DNA of 57,232 nucleotides from Desulfoluna spongiiphila (GCF_900101345.1 NZ_FMUX01000014.1:1-57232), one strand, 5' to 3'. Positions 10,705-19,720 are shown, counted from the first letter of the stretch. The notes: generated by a model not told the origin, from the sequence alone. Numbers and translations: made by a program.

Positions 10705-11152
10705 GGAATCACTCCTTGGGTGGCGAGGCGGGGATGCCGCGCTGCCGATATAACCGGGTTATTCCCGGCCCTTGTGTTCAGATGGCTCGTTGAGGAGATA
10801 CCGCGACGCGCGTGGTCCCTTTCCTGCCGCATAACCGAGGTAACCTACCAGACTCCTTCGAAACTCGCAAGTACAGGTTCGCGACAGAGAAGGGCAAACA
10901 CACATGCGTTCCCTGCGCGACGGCTTCCTGTTTTGAACCCTCAGGCTGACGGGGCCGGGCCGGTTGGGAAAACCGATGATGGGTTGTGTTTGTTGACTGT
11001 TTCAAGGGGTTGTCGATGGGGTGTGTGCGGGGGGCTCAAGGGAAGGGGGCCTTGACGTTTCAATTTTTATCAGGCGGAAGGGTGGAAAACGATGCCACCG
11101 TTGGCCTTGTGGGGGAGTAAATTAGGCCTGGTTTGTAACGTATCGGTTTGAT
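10705..11152. other. Intergenic region, no gene recognised
   Basis: About 450 bp between ettA and the repeat cluster. Short ORFs here have no ribosome binding site and low-complexity translations. Nothing beyond the likely ettA promoter near 10720-10780 is visible. Confidence 0.4.
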
Positions 11153-11189
11153 ACCTGCTTTCGAGGTGGCACGCCTCGCCGCCGGAGGC
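11153..11189 (-). repeat. 3'-end repeat family, terminal fragment (R2a)
   Basis: Only the outer end is present: ACCTGCTTTCGAGGTGGC followed by the small hairpin and GCCGCCGGAGGC. It lies 15 bp before a full copy in the same orientation, so two insertions or a broken tandem are possible. Confidence 0.75.
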
Positions 11190-11204
11190 AGTCCGGTTAA
11201 AGGT

Positions 11205-11374
11205 GCCTCCGGTGGCCCTGCCGGGAGCCAAACTTTTGAAACGTTTGAAAAACAGGTTTTAAAAACAGACTCAGTTTAACCTGAATCAATAGCGAATGTG
11301 ATTTTCCCTGAGGAACGAAGGGGAAAACGCATTCGCAACCTGCTTTCAAGGTGGCACACCTCGCCGCCGGAGGC
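11205..11374 (-). repeat. 3'-end repeat family, full copy (R2b)
   Basis: A 170-bp element with GCCTCC(GGTGG)C and GCCGCCGGAGGC ends. Its large hairpin at 11292-11336 has arms GCGAATGTGATTTTCCC and GGGGAAAACGCATTCGC around GAGGAACGA. It ends 29 bp from the stop codon of the zinc-ribbon gene, so it would lie in that gene's 3' untranslated RNA. Confidence 0.85.
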
Positions 11375-11402
11375 ATTGCTTTTGTTTTTTTTGAGCCCTC
11401 TT

Positions 11403-12086
11403 TTACCCCACCAGCCATTTGATGACGCGCCCCACGATGGTGAAGAGGTCCGGGTCGCTGTGCCTGAGGGTGGCTCCGTAGGTGTCGAAGCCGCCGCCAC
11501 TGTGGACCGTGGTGGCCCGCCGGACTTTGATGTCCTCCCGGGCCTCCATCTTCCGTTTCATCTCTTCTCTTTTGTCGTTGTACATCTTCCCGCCGGCCTT
11601 GACCCACTCCAGAAGGTGACGGAGCTCCCCGCCGTCCAGCCAGAGGCCGTGGTCGGGGCAGCGGTCGATGATCACCCCGCTTCGCTGGCCGAAGTTGACG
11701 CGGTTCATGATGGTCTCGCACACCGGGCACTTGATGTAGGTGATGCCGTACTCGTCATGACGCTGCAGGGCGTAAAGTTCTTTGAGCTTGTTGTGGTTGA
11801 CGTGGCTTACGTTTTTCACCGTGGCCTTGATGAGGGCTTCAAGCTCGCCGGAGTCGAAGAACATGCCCATGCATGTATCGCAGCGCTCGATGAGAAAGGT
11901 CCCGCCGATTTTGAGGTCGATGGTCTTCATGGCCACCTCGCACCTCGGGCAGATGCGCTCATGGTCGGGGACCACCTCGGTGAACTCGTGGATACCGGTG
12001 AGGTCGGTGTCGTTGCGGGTGCCGCAGTAGCTGCAGACAATGGTGTCCGCAGGGATGGGGGCAGAACAGTTTTTGCAGTTGGCCAT
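11403..12086 (-). CDS. Zinc-ribbon (zf-TFIIB-like) protein
   Basis: 227 residues with three Cys-rich ribbons. The N-terminal CKNCSAPIP...CSYCGT is a double zinc ribbon. Then CPRCEVAM...ERCDTCMGMFFDSGELEAL and CPVCETIM...DRCPDHGLWLDGGELRHLL are two zf-TFIIB modules with their typical WxDxGEL tail. A basic helical stretch (NDKREEMKRKMEARE) precedes a C-terminus ending in a short hydrophobic helix (FTIVGRVIKWLVG). The function is unknown; such proteins often accompany SPFH-domain proteins, as here (12387-13520, same strand). Only a weak ribosome binding site precedes the ATG. Confidence 0.85.
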   Translation of the reverse strand: MANCKNCSAPIPADTIVCSYCGTRNDTDLTGIHEFTEVVPDHERICPRCEVAMKTIDLKIGGTFLIERCDTCMGMFFDSGELEALIKATVKNVSHVNHNKLKELYALQRHDEYGITYIKCPVCETIMNRVNFGQRSGVIIDRCPDHGLWLDGGELRHLLEWVKAGGKMYNDKREEMKRKMEAREDIKVRRATTVHSGGGFDTYGATLRHSDPDLFTIVGRVIKWLVG

Positions 12087-12166
12087 AAGTCAGACTCTGT
12101 GATGTGACAATGATTTCAACATTAATATAAGCGCCTTCTATGGTTGAAGACGCCGGAAAAAAAGCA

Positions 12167-12343
12167 GCCTCCGGCGGCCCTGCCGGGGGCTAAGCTTTTA
12201 AATAGTTTAACAAACAGGTCTTAAAAAATGATGATTAAGTCACGTTTGGTTTTTTAAGGCGGATGTGCTTTTCCCCGAGGAACGAGGGGAAAAGCACATC
12301 CGCAACCTGGGGTCCAGGGGATCATCCCCCGGACGCCGGAGGC
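12167..12343 (-). repeat. 3'-end repeat family, full copy with perfect 18-bp stem (R3)
   Basis: The large hairpin at 12259-12303 has arms GCGGATGTGCTTTTCCCC and GGGGAAAAGCACATCCGC, a perfect 18-bp stem around GAGGAACGA. The small hairpin is the alternative type (AGGGGATCATCCCC) preceded by ACCTGGGGTCC. It ends 44 bp from the stop of the SPFH gene. The 300-bp gap 12087-12386 holds nothing else. Confidence 0.85.
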
Positions 12344-12386
12344 ATGCTTTTCCTGTCCACTTTTACCGTAGACGGCATGTCTTTTA

Positions 12387-13520
12387 TCAAGGCAGCGGGG
12401 GCGGCCCGTCTCCCAGAAGGAGCCGCAGCTCCTGGACATCGGCGGCTTTTTCCCAGCCGTCCATGCCCTTGCGCCAGATCAGGGTCTCTTTGGTAAGGGT
12501 CTTGTCCCGGATCATCTCGTCGATGATTTTGCGGGAAAAGGGCCCTTTTTGTTCGCCGCCGATACCGAGATAGTACGTGATGGCTTCCTGTGCCGGCAGG
12601 GGAGGGGGCACGGCGGCACAGGAGGAGGCCGGGGCGGCTGAAGGCTGGATGGCCTGGGCCCCCTGGTCGGCCATGGTCCGGGTCATCTGGTTGGCCATGG
12701 CAAAGCCCATGCCCATGCCCACGCCTGCCGAGGCGTCCCCCGAGGGGTTTTCCGCAGCTTTTTCGAGGGCGTTGGCGGCCTGGAATTTGGTGTAGGCGTC
12801 CAGGTCCCCCACGATACCCATGCTGGTGCGTTTGTCCAGGGCCTCTTCCACGGCTTTGGGCAGGGCGATGTTTTCGATGAGCAGCTTGGTGAGGTCCAGG
12901 CCGTAGGCGGAAAATTCCGGGGCCAGCTTGGTCGTGACCCAGGCCGAGAGCTCGTTGTAATTGGCCGCCAGGTCCAGCACCGGGATCTTGCTTTCGGCCA
13001 GGAGGTCGGCAAAGCGGGTAATGACCATGCTGGTGAGCTGGCCGGTGATCTCTTCCACGGTGAAGTGGCCTTCGGTACCGGCAATCTCCGTGATAAAGGC
13101 CTTTGGGTCGGCAACGCGGACCACATAGGTGCCGAAGGAGCGGAGGCGCACCGGCCCGAACTCGGGGTCCCTCAAGGTGATGGGCTTTTTGGTGCCCCAC
13201 TTGATGTCCGTGAAGTTGCGGGTGCTGAGAAAGTAAACCTCGGCTTTAAAGGGGCTCTCAAAACCGTGGTACCACTTCTGGAGGGTGGTGAGAACGGGGA
13301 GGTTGCGGGTGTTGAGGCTGTAGAGTCCGGGGCCGAAGACATCTGCGATCCGACCTTCACTGACAAAGACCGCGGCCTGGGATTCCCGAACGGTGAGCTT
13401 GGCCCCGTATTTGATTTCGTTCTGGTACCGCGGAAATCGCCATACCATGGTATCCCCGGAGTCATCCAGCCAGTCGATGACATCAACCAGTTCACCTTTC
13501 AGCTTGTCCCAAAGAGCCAT
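12387..13520 (-). CDS. SPFH/band-7 domain protein with C-terminal GYF_2 domain
   Basis: 377 residues. Residues 1 to about 290 form an SPFH domain of the YdjI/'virion core protein' type (MALWDKLKGELVDVIDWLDDSGDTMVWRFPRYQNEIKYGAKL), without an N-terminal membrane anchor. A Met/Ala/Pro-rich linker follows. Residues about 315-370 are a GYF_2 domain (YYLGIGGEQKGPFSRKIIDEMI...LIWRKGMDGW), a proline-rich peptide binder. Such proteins form membrane-associated oligomers; the partner is unknown. The adjacent zinc-ribbon gene is a frequent companion. The ATG lies 7 bases after AAGGAG. Confidence 0.88.
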   Translation of the reverse strand: MALWDKLKGELVDVIDWLDDSGDTMVWRFPRYQNEIKYGAKLTVRESQAAVFVSEGRIADVFGPGLYSLNTRNLPVLTTLQKWYHGFESPFKAEVYFLSTRNFTDIKWGTKKPITLRDPEFGPVRLRSFGTYVVRVADPKAFITEIAGTEGHFTVEEITGQLTSMVITRFADLLAESKIPVLDLAANYNELSAWVTTKLAPEFSAYGLDLTKLLIENIALPKAVEEALDKRTSMGIVGDLDAYTKFQAANALEKAAENPSGDASAGVGMGMGFAMANQMTRTMADQGAQAIQPSAAPASSCAAVPPPLPAQEAITYYLGIGGEQKGPFSRKIIDEMIRDKTLTKETLIWRKGMDGWEKAADVQELRLLLGDGPPPLP

Positions 13521-13678
13521 GTGGGTTCTCCTTCATCGTCGAGTGAGGCCGCCGTGCGGCCGGTTACGGAGCCGGGAACGTTTGTGCCTTGTTCCTTACT
13601 GATCGGACGGGAGCGCGTAGGACTTTAAACGTGTCGCCGGACCGGTTCATCCGGCGGCACGTTGTGGCGATGGGTTTG

Positions 13679-14257
13679 CTATTCCACGGAAAAATCGGTC
13701 TGGGCAAGCAGGGTTCCGTCTTCGGCCAGGATTTCAACGCGCCAGGGCGCGGGGATGGCCGGGGCGATGACTTTGGAACTCCAGGTACGCCAGGAGGCGG
13801 CGGCACCGATGTTTAAGGGAATCTCTGCCACGCGCTGGCCGTCACGGTACCACACATGGGTGATGGTGGTGGGCTCGGGCGAGGCGATGCGGCTGTGGCA
13901 GAAGAGGCGCGGGGTATCCGTGGAGAAGAGGGTCCCGATCTCAACGGGCTCCCGCTCGGCAACACCCGTTGCGATGACCATCTCCGAGACAGTGACAAGG
14001 ACCGGGGTGCTCAGCTCTTCGTCGGTATCGGCGGCGATCTCAAGATCGCTGGGGGGCATGGGCTCCATGGGTTCCACGGTCTCCATGGGAACGGACTCCG
14101 TCTCGGCGGCAGGCGCCTGGGGATACTGGTCGGACTGGGCTGTGATGGTCACCTCACCGGGATTGGCGTCATCCAGGGTGGGGGCGGCTGAGGCAATGGA
14201 GCTTACGGCACACAGGGAAAAGACGGCGATGAGAAGCGTTGTGAAAGATTTCATCAT
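13679..14257 (-). CDS. Secreted DUF2914 domain protein
   Basis: 192 residues. Residues 1-24 (MMKSFTTLLIAVFSLCAVSSIASA) are a typical signal peptide cleaved after ASA, so the protein is periplasmic. An acidic Pro/Glu/Met-rich spacer (about 25-75) precedes a DUF2914 domain with the family pattern: GTLFSTDTPRLFCHSRI, then THVWYRDGQRVAEIPLNIGAAASWRTWSSK and PWRVEILAEDGTLLAQTDFSV. The molecular function is unknown. The ATG is 7 bases after AAAGGA; an upstream in-frame ATG at 14299 would destroy the signal peptide. Confidence 0.82.
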   Translation of the reverse strand: MMKSFTTLLIAVFSLCAVSSIASAAPTLDDANPGEVTITAQSDQYPQAPAAETESVPMETVEPMEPMPPSDLEIAADTDEELSTPVLVTVSEMVIATGVAEREPVEIGTLFSTDTPRLFCHSRIASPEPTTITHVWYRDGQRVAEIPLNIGAAASWRTWSSKVIAPAIPAPWRVEILAEDGTLLAQTDFSVE

Positions 14258-14310
14258 GTTTCTTTCCTTTTGGATAGGATGCCTGGGGTGTCTCTTCAAG
14301 GCATCGGGTT

Positions 14311-14649
14311 CTAAGGGGCGAAGGTTGCCTTATAAAAATCTTCGTGAAATCCGACGACAATCCGGTCTTTCAATCGAAGGGTGGGAGCGCGCAGGTTGCC
14401 GGACGGCCCCATGGCCGCCTTGAGGATGGCCTCTTTGTTCGTGTCGGTGGTCTGCCATTCCGTCACCTTTTTGCCCCGGGCCGTAATCACCAGGGGGCGA
14501 GATGAGAGGATGGTCCAGGCTGCATCGGCGTCAATGCGTTCTTTTCGTGCATCGACCACCTCTTTCGGGGCGAGGTTCAGGGGCCCAAGAAACTCCTGGG
14601 TTTTGGTGCAGGACGTTCAGCCCTTTCGAAGGTATGCCCATTCAATCAT
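14311..14649 (-). CDS. Probable selenoprotein: ArsC/Spx-like thioredoxin-fold protein with UxxC motif
   Basis: 112 residues if the in-frame TGA at 14617-14619 is read as selenocysteine. Translation gives MIEWAYLRKG-U-TSC, then TKTQEFLGPLNLAPKEVV and the rest. Sec11 and Cys14 form a UxxC redox pair exactly where ArsC/Spx proteins carry CxxC/CxxS. The downstream part is ArsC-like (LRAPTLRLKDRIVVGFHEDFY, where the family has its Arg-Pro motif). The ATG follows AAGGAG by 6 bases. Ending at the TGA gives a 10-residue peptide; starting after it (GTG at 14559) loses the active site and ribosome binding site. A SECIS-like hairpin lies just downstream. A pseudogene is the alternative. It lies between the YchJ and DUF2914 genes. 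Confidence 0.82.
14584..14616 (-). promoter_or_regulatory. Candidate bacterial SECIS element
   Basis: Sixteen bases after the in-frame TGA, the minus strand folds CCCAGGA against TCTTGGG (seven pairs, one G-U) around the loop GTT. The loop starts 23 bases after the TGA and its first base is G. Both fit the known bacterial SECIS model (loop 16-37 bases from UGA, G at the loop start). SelB would bind here to direct selenocysteine insertion. Confidence 0.65.
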
Positions 14650-14723
14650 GATGTTCTCCTTGGTTTGTCTGTGACATGTGTGACCGACGGGGTGCCGGGG
14701 CGGGGTTCCAAAGGGAGAGGGGA

Positions 14724-14752
14724 GGGGAAGGCCCTCGGCGGAGGGCTTCCCC
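14724..14752. other. Strong GC hairpin between the YchJ and ArsC-like genes
   Basis: Arms GGGGAAGGCCCTC and GAGGGCTTCCCC with a 4-base loop. There is no T-run on either side, so it may be a weak terminator, pause site or processing hairpin in the 127-bp gap. Confidence 0.4.
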
Positions 14753-14776
14753 GGTGTGGAACGGATGTCCGCTGGG

Positions 14777-15262
14777 TTATCCGCAGCACTTTTTGAATTT
14801 TTTGCCGCTGCCGCAGGGGCAGGGGTCATTGCGGCCCACCTTGGGCCCTTGGCGGACCATGGTCTCGGGGACCACGCCCACGCCGTCGTCAAAGTACCAG
14901 GAACCGTCGAGTTTTACAAAGGTGGCCAGCTCATGGTGGCGGGCTTTTTCCCCTTTGATGGCGTAGTTGGCGATGAACTCCACGCGGCCGGTGTCGTCAT
15001 CCACCCCGCCCTTTTCGGTGCGGACCACTTCCAGGTTGAACCACTCCGACTTGGCCGCCCAGTTTTTGGTCTGGCGTTCGTCGTGGGTGTGGCGCTTGTC
15101 GGGACGGATGGACTCCTTTAAGAAATCGGTCTCCACTTTGGCGTAGGCCGTGTATCGGGCGCGCATGAGCTGCTCTGCCGTTTCAGCGGCTTTCTCGCCC
15201 CTGATAATGGGTCCGCAACAGGTATCGTAAGCCGCATCAAGTCCGCATGGGCATGTATCCAT
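14777..15262 (-). CDS. YchJ-family protein with two SEC-C zinc-binding motifs
   Basis: 161 residues. The N-terminal SEC-C motif (CPCGLDAAYDTCCG) and the C-terminal one (NDPCPCGSGKKFKKCCG) flank an NTF2-like middle domain (AEQLMRARYTAYAK...WFNLEVVRTEKGG). This is the arrangement of YchJ/UPF0225 proteins, whose role is unknown. Soluble. The ATG lies 7 bases after AAGGAG. It is upstream of the ArsC-like selenoprotein gene in the same orientation. Confidence 0.9.
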   Translation of the reverse strand: MDTCPCGLDAAYDTCCGPIIRGEKAAETAEQLMRARYTAYAKVETDFLKESIRPDKRHTHDERQTKNWAAKSEWFNLEVVRTEKGGVDDDTGRVEFIANYAIKGEKARHHELATFVKLDGSWYFDDGVGVVPETMVRQGPKVGRNDPCPCGSGKKFKKCCG

Positions 15263-15386
15263 GAGTCTACTCCTTCAAATCTGTATCATTACGTCTTTCC
15301 GGGACCCTAACCGGGCCGGTCAGTCACTGTTTACCCTCGTTGAGGTTCTATATAAATAAAATGACGCGTAAAGTAAACGTCCAGCA

Positions 15387-17543
15387 TCACACGGGAGAAC
15401 CGGCCACGGGACCCTCCTCGTGGGCGGGCATCTCTTCCAGGGTGGTGACGATGGGATCTTTCATAATCGCCTTTTTTGCCTGGGCTGCTGCAGCCGCCGC
15501 CTGGGGAAAGACCGCGGACAGGGCCGCGATGTGGTGCAGGTTGTCGGCGGTACGCAGGATCAGCCGGGAGAGATCCCCCTCCTGGAGCCCGGAGAACCGG
15601 ACCACGTCGTTCCAGGGCGTGCCCGAGGCCCAGAGGTAGAGCGTGGCCGCCGGGTGGAGGTAGAGAAATGGGACCTCAAAGCCCCAGTCGAGCATTTCTC
15701 TGGCAAAGGGGGTCAGGCCTTTGCGGATCGTCAGAAAGGTCCGGATCAGGCTCTTGGGCAGAGCGTTTCGGTTGATGCTCTCGTCGTCCCGCTCCCGTTC
15801 ATTGACAAAGGAGGCCACCATGGCCGTCATGAGGGCGGGGTCCTCGGGGAAGAGTTTCAGGCGGAAGCACTCTCCCACCAGCAGGGGGGAGTCGATGCGC
15901 AGGCGGGAGGCCCACTCTCCGTCGGCGGTGAGGCGGTTGTCGTCGTCCACAAACCCTTTGAACTTCAGGAACTCCAGGTGGAGTGTGAAATCTTCCCAGA
16001 GACGCCTGTTCCCCCGGCTTCTTCCCCGCTTTTTCTCCAGGAGGAAGGCCGCAAAGGATTTTTCCAGGAGCCCTTCGATCTGCTGGGGGCTGTGGGAGAG
16101 AAGCAGGTTCAGCACCATGGAGAAGTTGATGCGGATCTGGCTCTCCACACGTTCCGGTGCCTGGTTGGTGAGGCGGGCCAGGTGACGGAGGTCGTTGAAC
16201 TTGCCGGGCAGGATCACGGCAAAGCCCACCTTGTCCTTGCCCCGCCTGCCGGCCCTTCCGGTCATCTGGTTGTACTCCGAGGAGGAGAGGGGCATGAATT
16301 CCACCCCGTTGTACCGGTCGGAGTTTAAGATCACCACGCTCCGGGCGGGAAAGTTCACCCCGGCCGCCACGGTGCTGGTGGCGAACATGGCGTCTAAGAG
16401 CCCTTCGTTCATGAGGGTCTCGATGACGATTTTCCACCCAGGGAGTTGCCCGCTGTGGTGGGCGCCCACGGCCAGGTGCTCCAGATGATAGCGCTGCTTG
16501 TGGCGGCTGAGATGGGGGTGGGCCGTTAAGATCTCATCCACACGCTGGGAGAGGAGATCGGCACGGGCCGGGTCCCCGGCCAGGATCTCGCCGGAGCAGA
16601 GCTCCAGGGCCCCGTTGCAGTCGGCCCGGGACTTCATGAAAAAGATGGCGGGCAGCAGCCGGTATTTTTTGAGCACCTTCATGATCTCGCCCATGGGGGG
16701 CAGCCGGTTGGGGGGCGCAAGGATGGGGGGATTGTCCTGGTTGACGTAGGAGTTGACCTTTTTATACAGCCCCACGTTTCCTTTGCCCCCTTTCTGGCTG
16801 ACAAGGGGAAACAGGGTGCCCGAGGGGTGGAAAAAGAGGGGGTGCAGGGGCACGCTGCGCTTGGTCTCTTCGATGACCTGGACCTCCCGTCCCCGAAGGT
16901 CGGTGAGCCAGTCCGCGATCTGGCGGGCATTGCCCACGGTGGCCGAGAGCAGAAGAAGGGGAATCCGGGAGGGGAGATAGATCATCACCTCTTCCCAGAC
17001 CACGCCACGGTCGGCGTCGCCCAGGTAGTGGGCTTCGTCCATGACCACCAGGTCGGTGGTGAGGTCCCGGCCGGTGTGCATGGCGTCGTAGAGCTGGTTT
17101 CTCAGGATCTCCGTGGTGCCCACGATGATGGAGGCGTCCGGGTTGTCTTTGATGTCCCCGGTGAGGATGCCCACGTTTTCTTTGCCGAAGAGGTCGCAGA
17201 AACGGCTGAAGATGGTGTTGGTCAGGGCCTTCAGGGGCGTGGCGTACCAGCACCGTTCACCCCGTTCAAGGGCCTTGAGGATCACCTGCTCGGCGATCCA
17301 GGTTTTTCCCGACCCCGTGGGGGCGGTGACAAGGCAATCCCCATGGCGAACCGCCTCCACCGCTTCCAGCTGAAAACGATCTGGAGAAAACGGGCGGGCC
17401 TCCGGGGTGCCTATCTGCTCAAAGATCGGTTTAAGCCGCTCATCGGAGCCGGCTTTGATGGTGGGAGCAAATTTTTTTTTGGGCGGCCGGTGGCTTCTCC
17501 GGCGCTTGGGGTGGGGGCTTCGTCTGTGATAATTTTGTGTCAT
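15387..17543 (-). CDS. Ski2-like DEAD/DEAH-box helicase
   Basis: 718 residues. RecA-like domain 1 has the Q-motif region (PFSPDRFQLEAVEAV), Walker A APTGSGKT, motif Ib TPLKALTN, DEAHY (motif II) and LSATVGN (motif III). Domain 2 carries GVNFPARSVVI and QMTGRAGRRG (motifs V-VI). The C-terminal third is helical, as in Ski2/Mtr4 and bacterial homologues. A basic N-terminus (HRRSPHPKRRRSHRPPKKK) may bind nucleic acid. The substrate (RNA or DNA) cannot be decided from sequence. It is transcribed divergently from the caspase-like lipoprotein gene. Confidence 0.9.
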   Translation of the reverse strand: MTQNYHRRSPHPKRRRSHRPPKKKFAPTIKAGSDERLKPIFEQIGTPEARPFSPDRFQLEAVEAVRHGDCLVTAPTGSGKTWIAEQVILKALERGERCWYATPLKALTNTIFSRFCDLFGKENVGILTGDIKDNPDASIIVGTTEILRNQLYDAMHTGRDLTTDLVVMDEAHYLGDADRGVVWEEVMIYLPSRIPLLLLSATVGNARQIADWLTDLRGREVQVIEETKRSVPLHPLFFHPSGTLFPLVSQKGGKGNVGLYKKVNSYVNQDNPPILAPPNRLPPMGEIMKVLKKYRLLPAIFFMKSRADCNGALELCSGEILAGDPARADLLSQRVDEILTAHPHLSRHKQRYHLEHLAVGAHHSGQLPGWKIVIETLMNEGLLDAMFATSTVAAGVNFPARSVVILNSDRYNGVEFMPLSSSEYNQMTGRAGRRGKDKVGFAVILPGKFNDLRHLARLTNQAPERVESQIRINFSMVLNLLLSHSPQQIEGLLEKSFAAFLLEKKRGRSRGNRRLWEDFTLHLEFLKFKGFVDDDNRLTADGEWASRLRIDSPLLVGECFRLKLFPEDPALMTAMVASFVNERERDDESINRNALPKSLIRTFLTIRKGLTPFAREMLDWGFEVPFLYLHPAATLYLWASGTPWNDVVRFSGLQEGDLSRLILRTADNLHHIAALSAVFPQAAAAAAQAKKAIMKDPIVTTLEEMPAHEEGPVAGSPV

Positions 17544-17839
17544 AGGGTGAGGTCTCTAACCAGTCTAAGCAATGGATGCAACGTTTATCATGGATGGCAC
17601 ACCCAAGTTGCCGGATGTTACTTCGGCAGCGGGTGGCCTCTAAGGCTTTTTTTTCGTATCTCTAATCAACATTCCACTCTATCATATCCCGTTGTTTTAT
17701 GTATCGTCAAAAGTCCCCTGACATGTTCCGGGTGGTTCAGAAAGAGGCGGCAGGTGCCGATACCATAAAGAAGAAGAGGGGAGGGCCCCTGACGTGGTTA
17801 TGGGCCCAACATGCGAACGCAAACCGCCTGGAGAGTCCC

Positions 17840-19600
17840 GTGAAACGTGTGTTGCCTGCCTTGGTTGTTTTGTTTCTTTTCAGCGCCTGCACCCAAAAGC
17901 GCTTTGCCTTTGAGTACGAAGGGGAACCCGTTGCGGCCCCCCGGGAGACGGCGGCTGCGGTGTGTCGTGTTCAGGTGGTGCCGGAAGGTGCGGGGCAGCC
18001 CGGGTTCCGGGTGACGGCGGCCCGGCACGTGCCCGAACGGGTGGCGAAAACCCGAGTCGAAGCCAGGGGGGTGACGCGGTGGGAGATTCACGGATACGAG
18101 CCCGACGCCCAACTGATCCTGGGAGGTGCCCTTTCCACGGTGGCCGGCGTGGTGGTGACCCCCGTTTGGTGTATAAAAAGGCTCTTTTCCGGGTGGGGAG
18201 ATCCCGAAGGGGAGGAGGCCATGCGGCAACGGGTCTTTGACAGCCACCTGCGCTCATGGCTTTTCATGGGGTACCTCTGGGCCCCCGTGGATTATGAGGT
18301 GCTGGACCGGAGCCGTGTGTACCGCGACACCGGATCCCTGCGTGAAGAGGACGGTTCGGATGCCGTCCGGGTGACGGTTCTGGATGACCAGGGGCGCCGG
18401 GTGGAGACCACGGCCTTCGGCGGGGGCCATTACCGGCCCGATGTCACCGACACCCTCCTTGAATCGCGTTCCCTTTATATCAGCGCTTCCTGCGACGGTG
18501 GGGCCGACGCCCTCTCCCTTGACCTGCTTCCCTGGTACCGGCAGCGATACGATCTCACCCCAAAGGAAGCCTCTGCCTTTGAGCGCCTGCTCCCCCAACA
18601 ACGCCCCTACCTGCTGACCCTCCCCCCGGAGCTGCGCGCCGATTTTCTGGCCCTTTCCAGGCAGGAGCAGGCCAGGTTTACAGAGCAGCTTCCCCTGCCA
18701 GCCATTGGGGATCGCGGGGCGGTGGAAGCAGCCCTCAAGACCGCAGCCAAAGGACGGCCAAACTCCGCCGCATCCTTTGATGACGATCTTCCCGCCCTGC
18801 TCAAGGCAAGCCGCCCTGTCCAAAAAAAGTCCCGAAACTGGCTCTTTGCCATGGGCATCGAGGCCTACGACCAGACCGGACCCATCACCTACTCACGCCG
18901 CAGCGCCGAGTTTTTCACCCGGGTGGCCATGAAACGCCTGGGGGTCCCATCCGAAAACGTTTTTCTCCTCACCGACGATGGGTTAAGCGAAATCCCGGGG
19001 CTTGCATCCCGCACCTTCCCCGCCACCGCCGCCTCCATCAAGGACCAGTTTCGCTTTCTCCTGCGGGAGGTGGCCGAGGGCGACCGCATCTACCTGTACT
19101 ACAGCGGCCACGGCCTGCCTTCCCTCACCGAGGGCGGCGCCCCCTACCTCCTGGCCCGGGATCAGGCACCGGATTTTATCCACACCGATTCTTTTTTCAG
19201 GGTGGATGCCCTGCTGGAATCCCTGGCCCGAAGTCGGGCCTCAGAGACCGTGGTGTTTCTGGACAGCTGCTTCACCGGGGCTGCCGACGGTTCATCCGCT
19301 TTTGGCGATAGCCGGGCCGCAACGCGCCTCGTGCCCAAAAGGATAGAGATCGATGACCGCCGCATGGCCGTTCTCACCGCCGGGACCGAACGCCAGTTTT
19401 CCAACATGTACCCGGAAAAAGGCCACCGCCTCTTCAGCTACTTTCTCATGAAAGAGCTGTGCCACACCCACCACACCCTGGAGAGCCTCTTTGAGCGCGT
19501 CCACGACCAGACCCGCCGCGTCAGCAGGGCCCGGGGCGGCACGCAACTCCAGGAACCGACCTTGAGGGGCACCGGCCGGTTGACGCTGTCGGTGAAGTAA
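17840..19600 (+). CDS. Caspase-family (C14) lipoprotein
   Basis: 586 residues from a GTG that follows GGAG by 6 bases. Residues 1-17 (VKRVLPALVVLFLFSAC) are a lipoprotein signal with lipobox FSAC, so the protein is expected to be membrane-anchored and periplasmic. A long unassigned region precedes a C-terminal caspase fold: NWLFAMGIEAYDQ strand, YYSGHG with catalytic His424, FLDSCFTG with nucleophile Cys477. Both dyad residues are intact. An ATG at 17699 would add 47 residues and bury the lipoprotein signal. Targets are unknown; bacterial caspase homologues usually cleave after basic residues. The next gene codes for an LPP20/DUF4384 lipoprotein, a domain often linked to such proteases. Confidence 0.88.
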   Translation: MKRVLPALVVLFLFSACTQKRFAFEYEGEPVAAPRETAAAVCRVQVVPEGAGQPGFRVTAARHVPERVAKTRVEARGVTRWEIHGYEPDAQLILGGALSTVAGVVVTPVWCIKRLFSGWGDPEGEEAMRQRVFDSHLRSWLFMGYLWAPVDYEVLDRSRVYRDTGSLREEDGSDAVRVTVLDDQGRRVETTAFGGGHYRPDVTDTLLESRSLYISASCDGGADALSLDLLPWYRQRYDLTPKEASAFERLLPQQRPYLLTLPPELRADFLALSRQEQARFTEQLPLPAIGDRGAVEAALKTAAKGRPNSAASFDDDLPALLKASRPVQKKSRNWLFAMGIEAYDQTGPITYSRRSAEFFTRVAMKRLGVPSENVFLLTDDGLSEIPGLASRTFPATAASIKDQFRFLLREVAEGDRIYLYYSGHGLPSLTEGGAPYLLARDQAPDFIHTDSFFRVDALLESLARSRASETVVFLDSCFTGAADGSSAFGDSRAATRLVPKRIEIDDRRMAVLTAGTERQFSNMYPEKGHRLFSYFLMKELCHTHHTLESLFERVHDQTRRVSRARGGTQLQEPTLRGTGRLTLSVK

Positions 19601-19646
19601 AAAAAATACCGTATGCTTTTTATGGTTAACGTGGGGGAAAAAGCTT

Positions 19647-19720
19647 GCCTCCGGCGGCCAGACCGAGTGCTCACAGGGCATTCGCGTGATGTGTGACATG
19701 GGGCGGCCGCTTTTGCAGGA
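19647..19720 (+). repeat. Repeat fragment joined to a 33-bp sequence shared with 34666-34698
   Basis: GCCTCCGGCGGC at 19647 begins like the 3'-end repeats but changes into unrelated sequence. 19670-19702 is identical, inverted, to 34666-34698, and some similarity continues beyond it (GGAGAG). It lies 47 bp after the caspase stop. Confidence 0.7.

Noticed and set aside
10778..11005. Minus-strand ORF of 75 codons
   Set aside because: No start signal and no protein-like composition.
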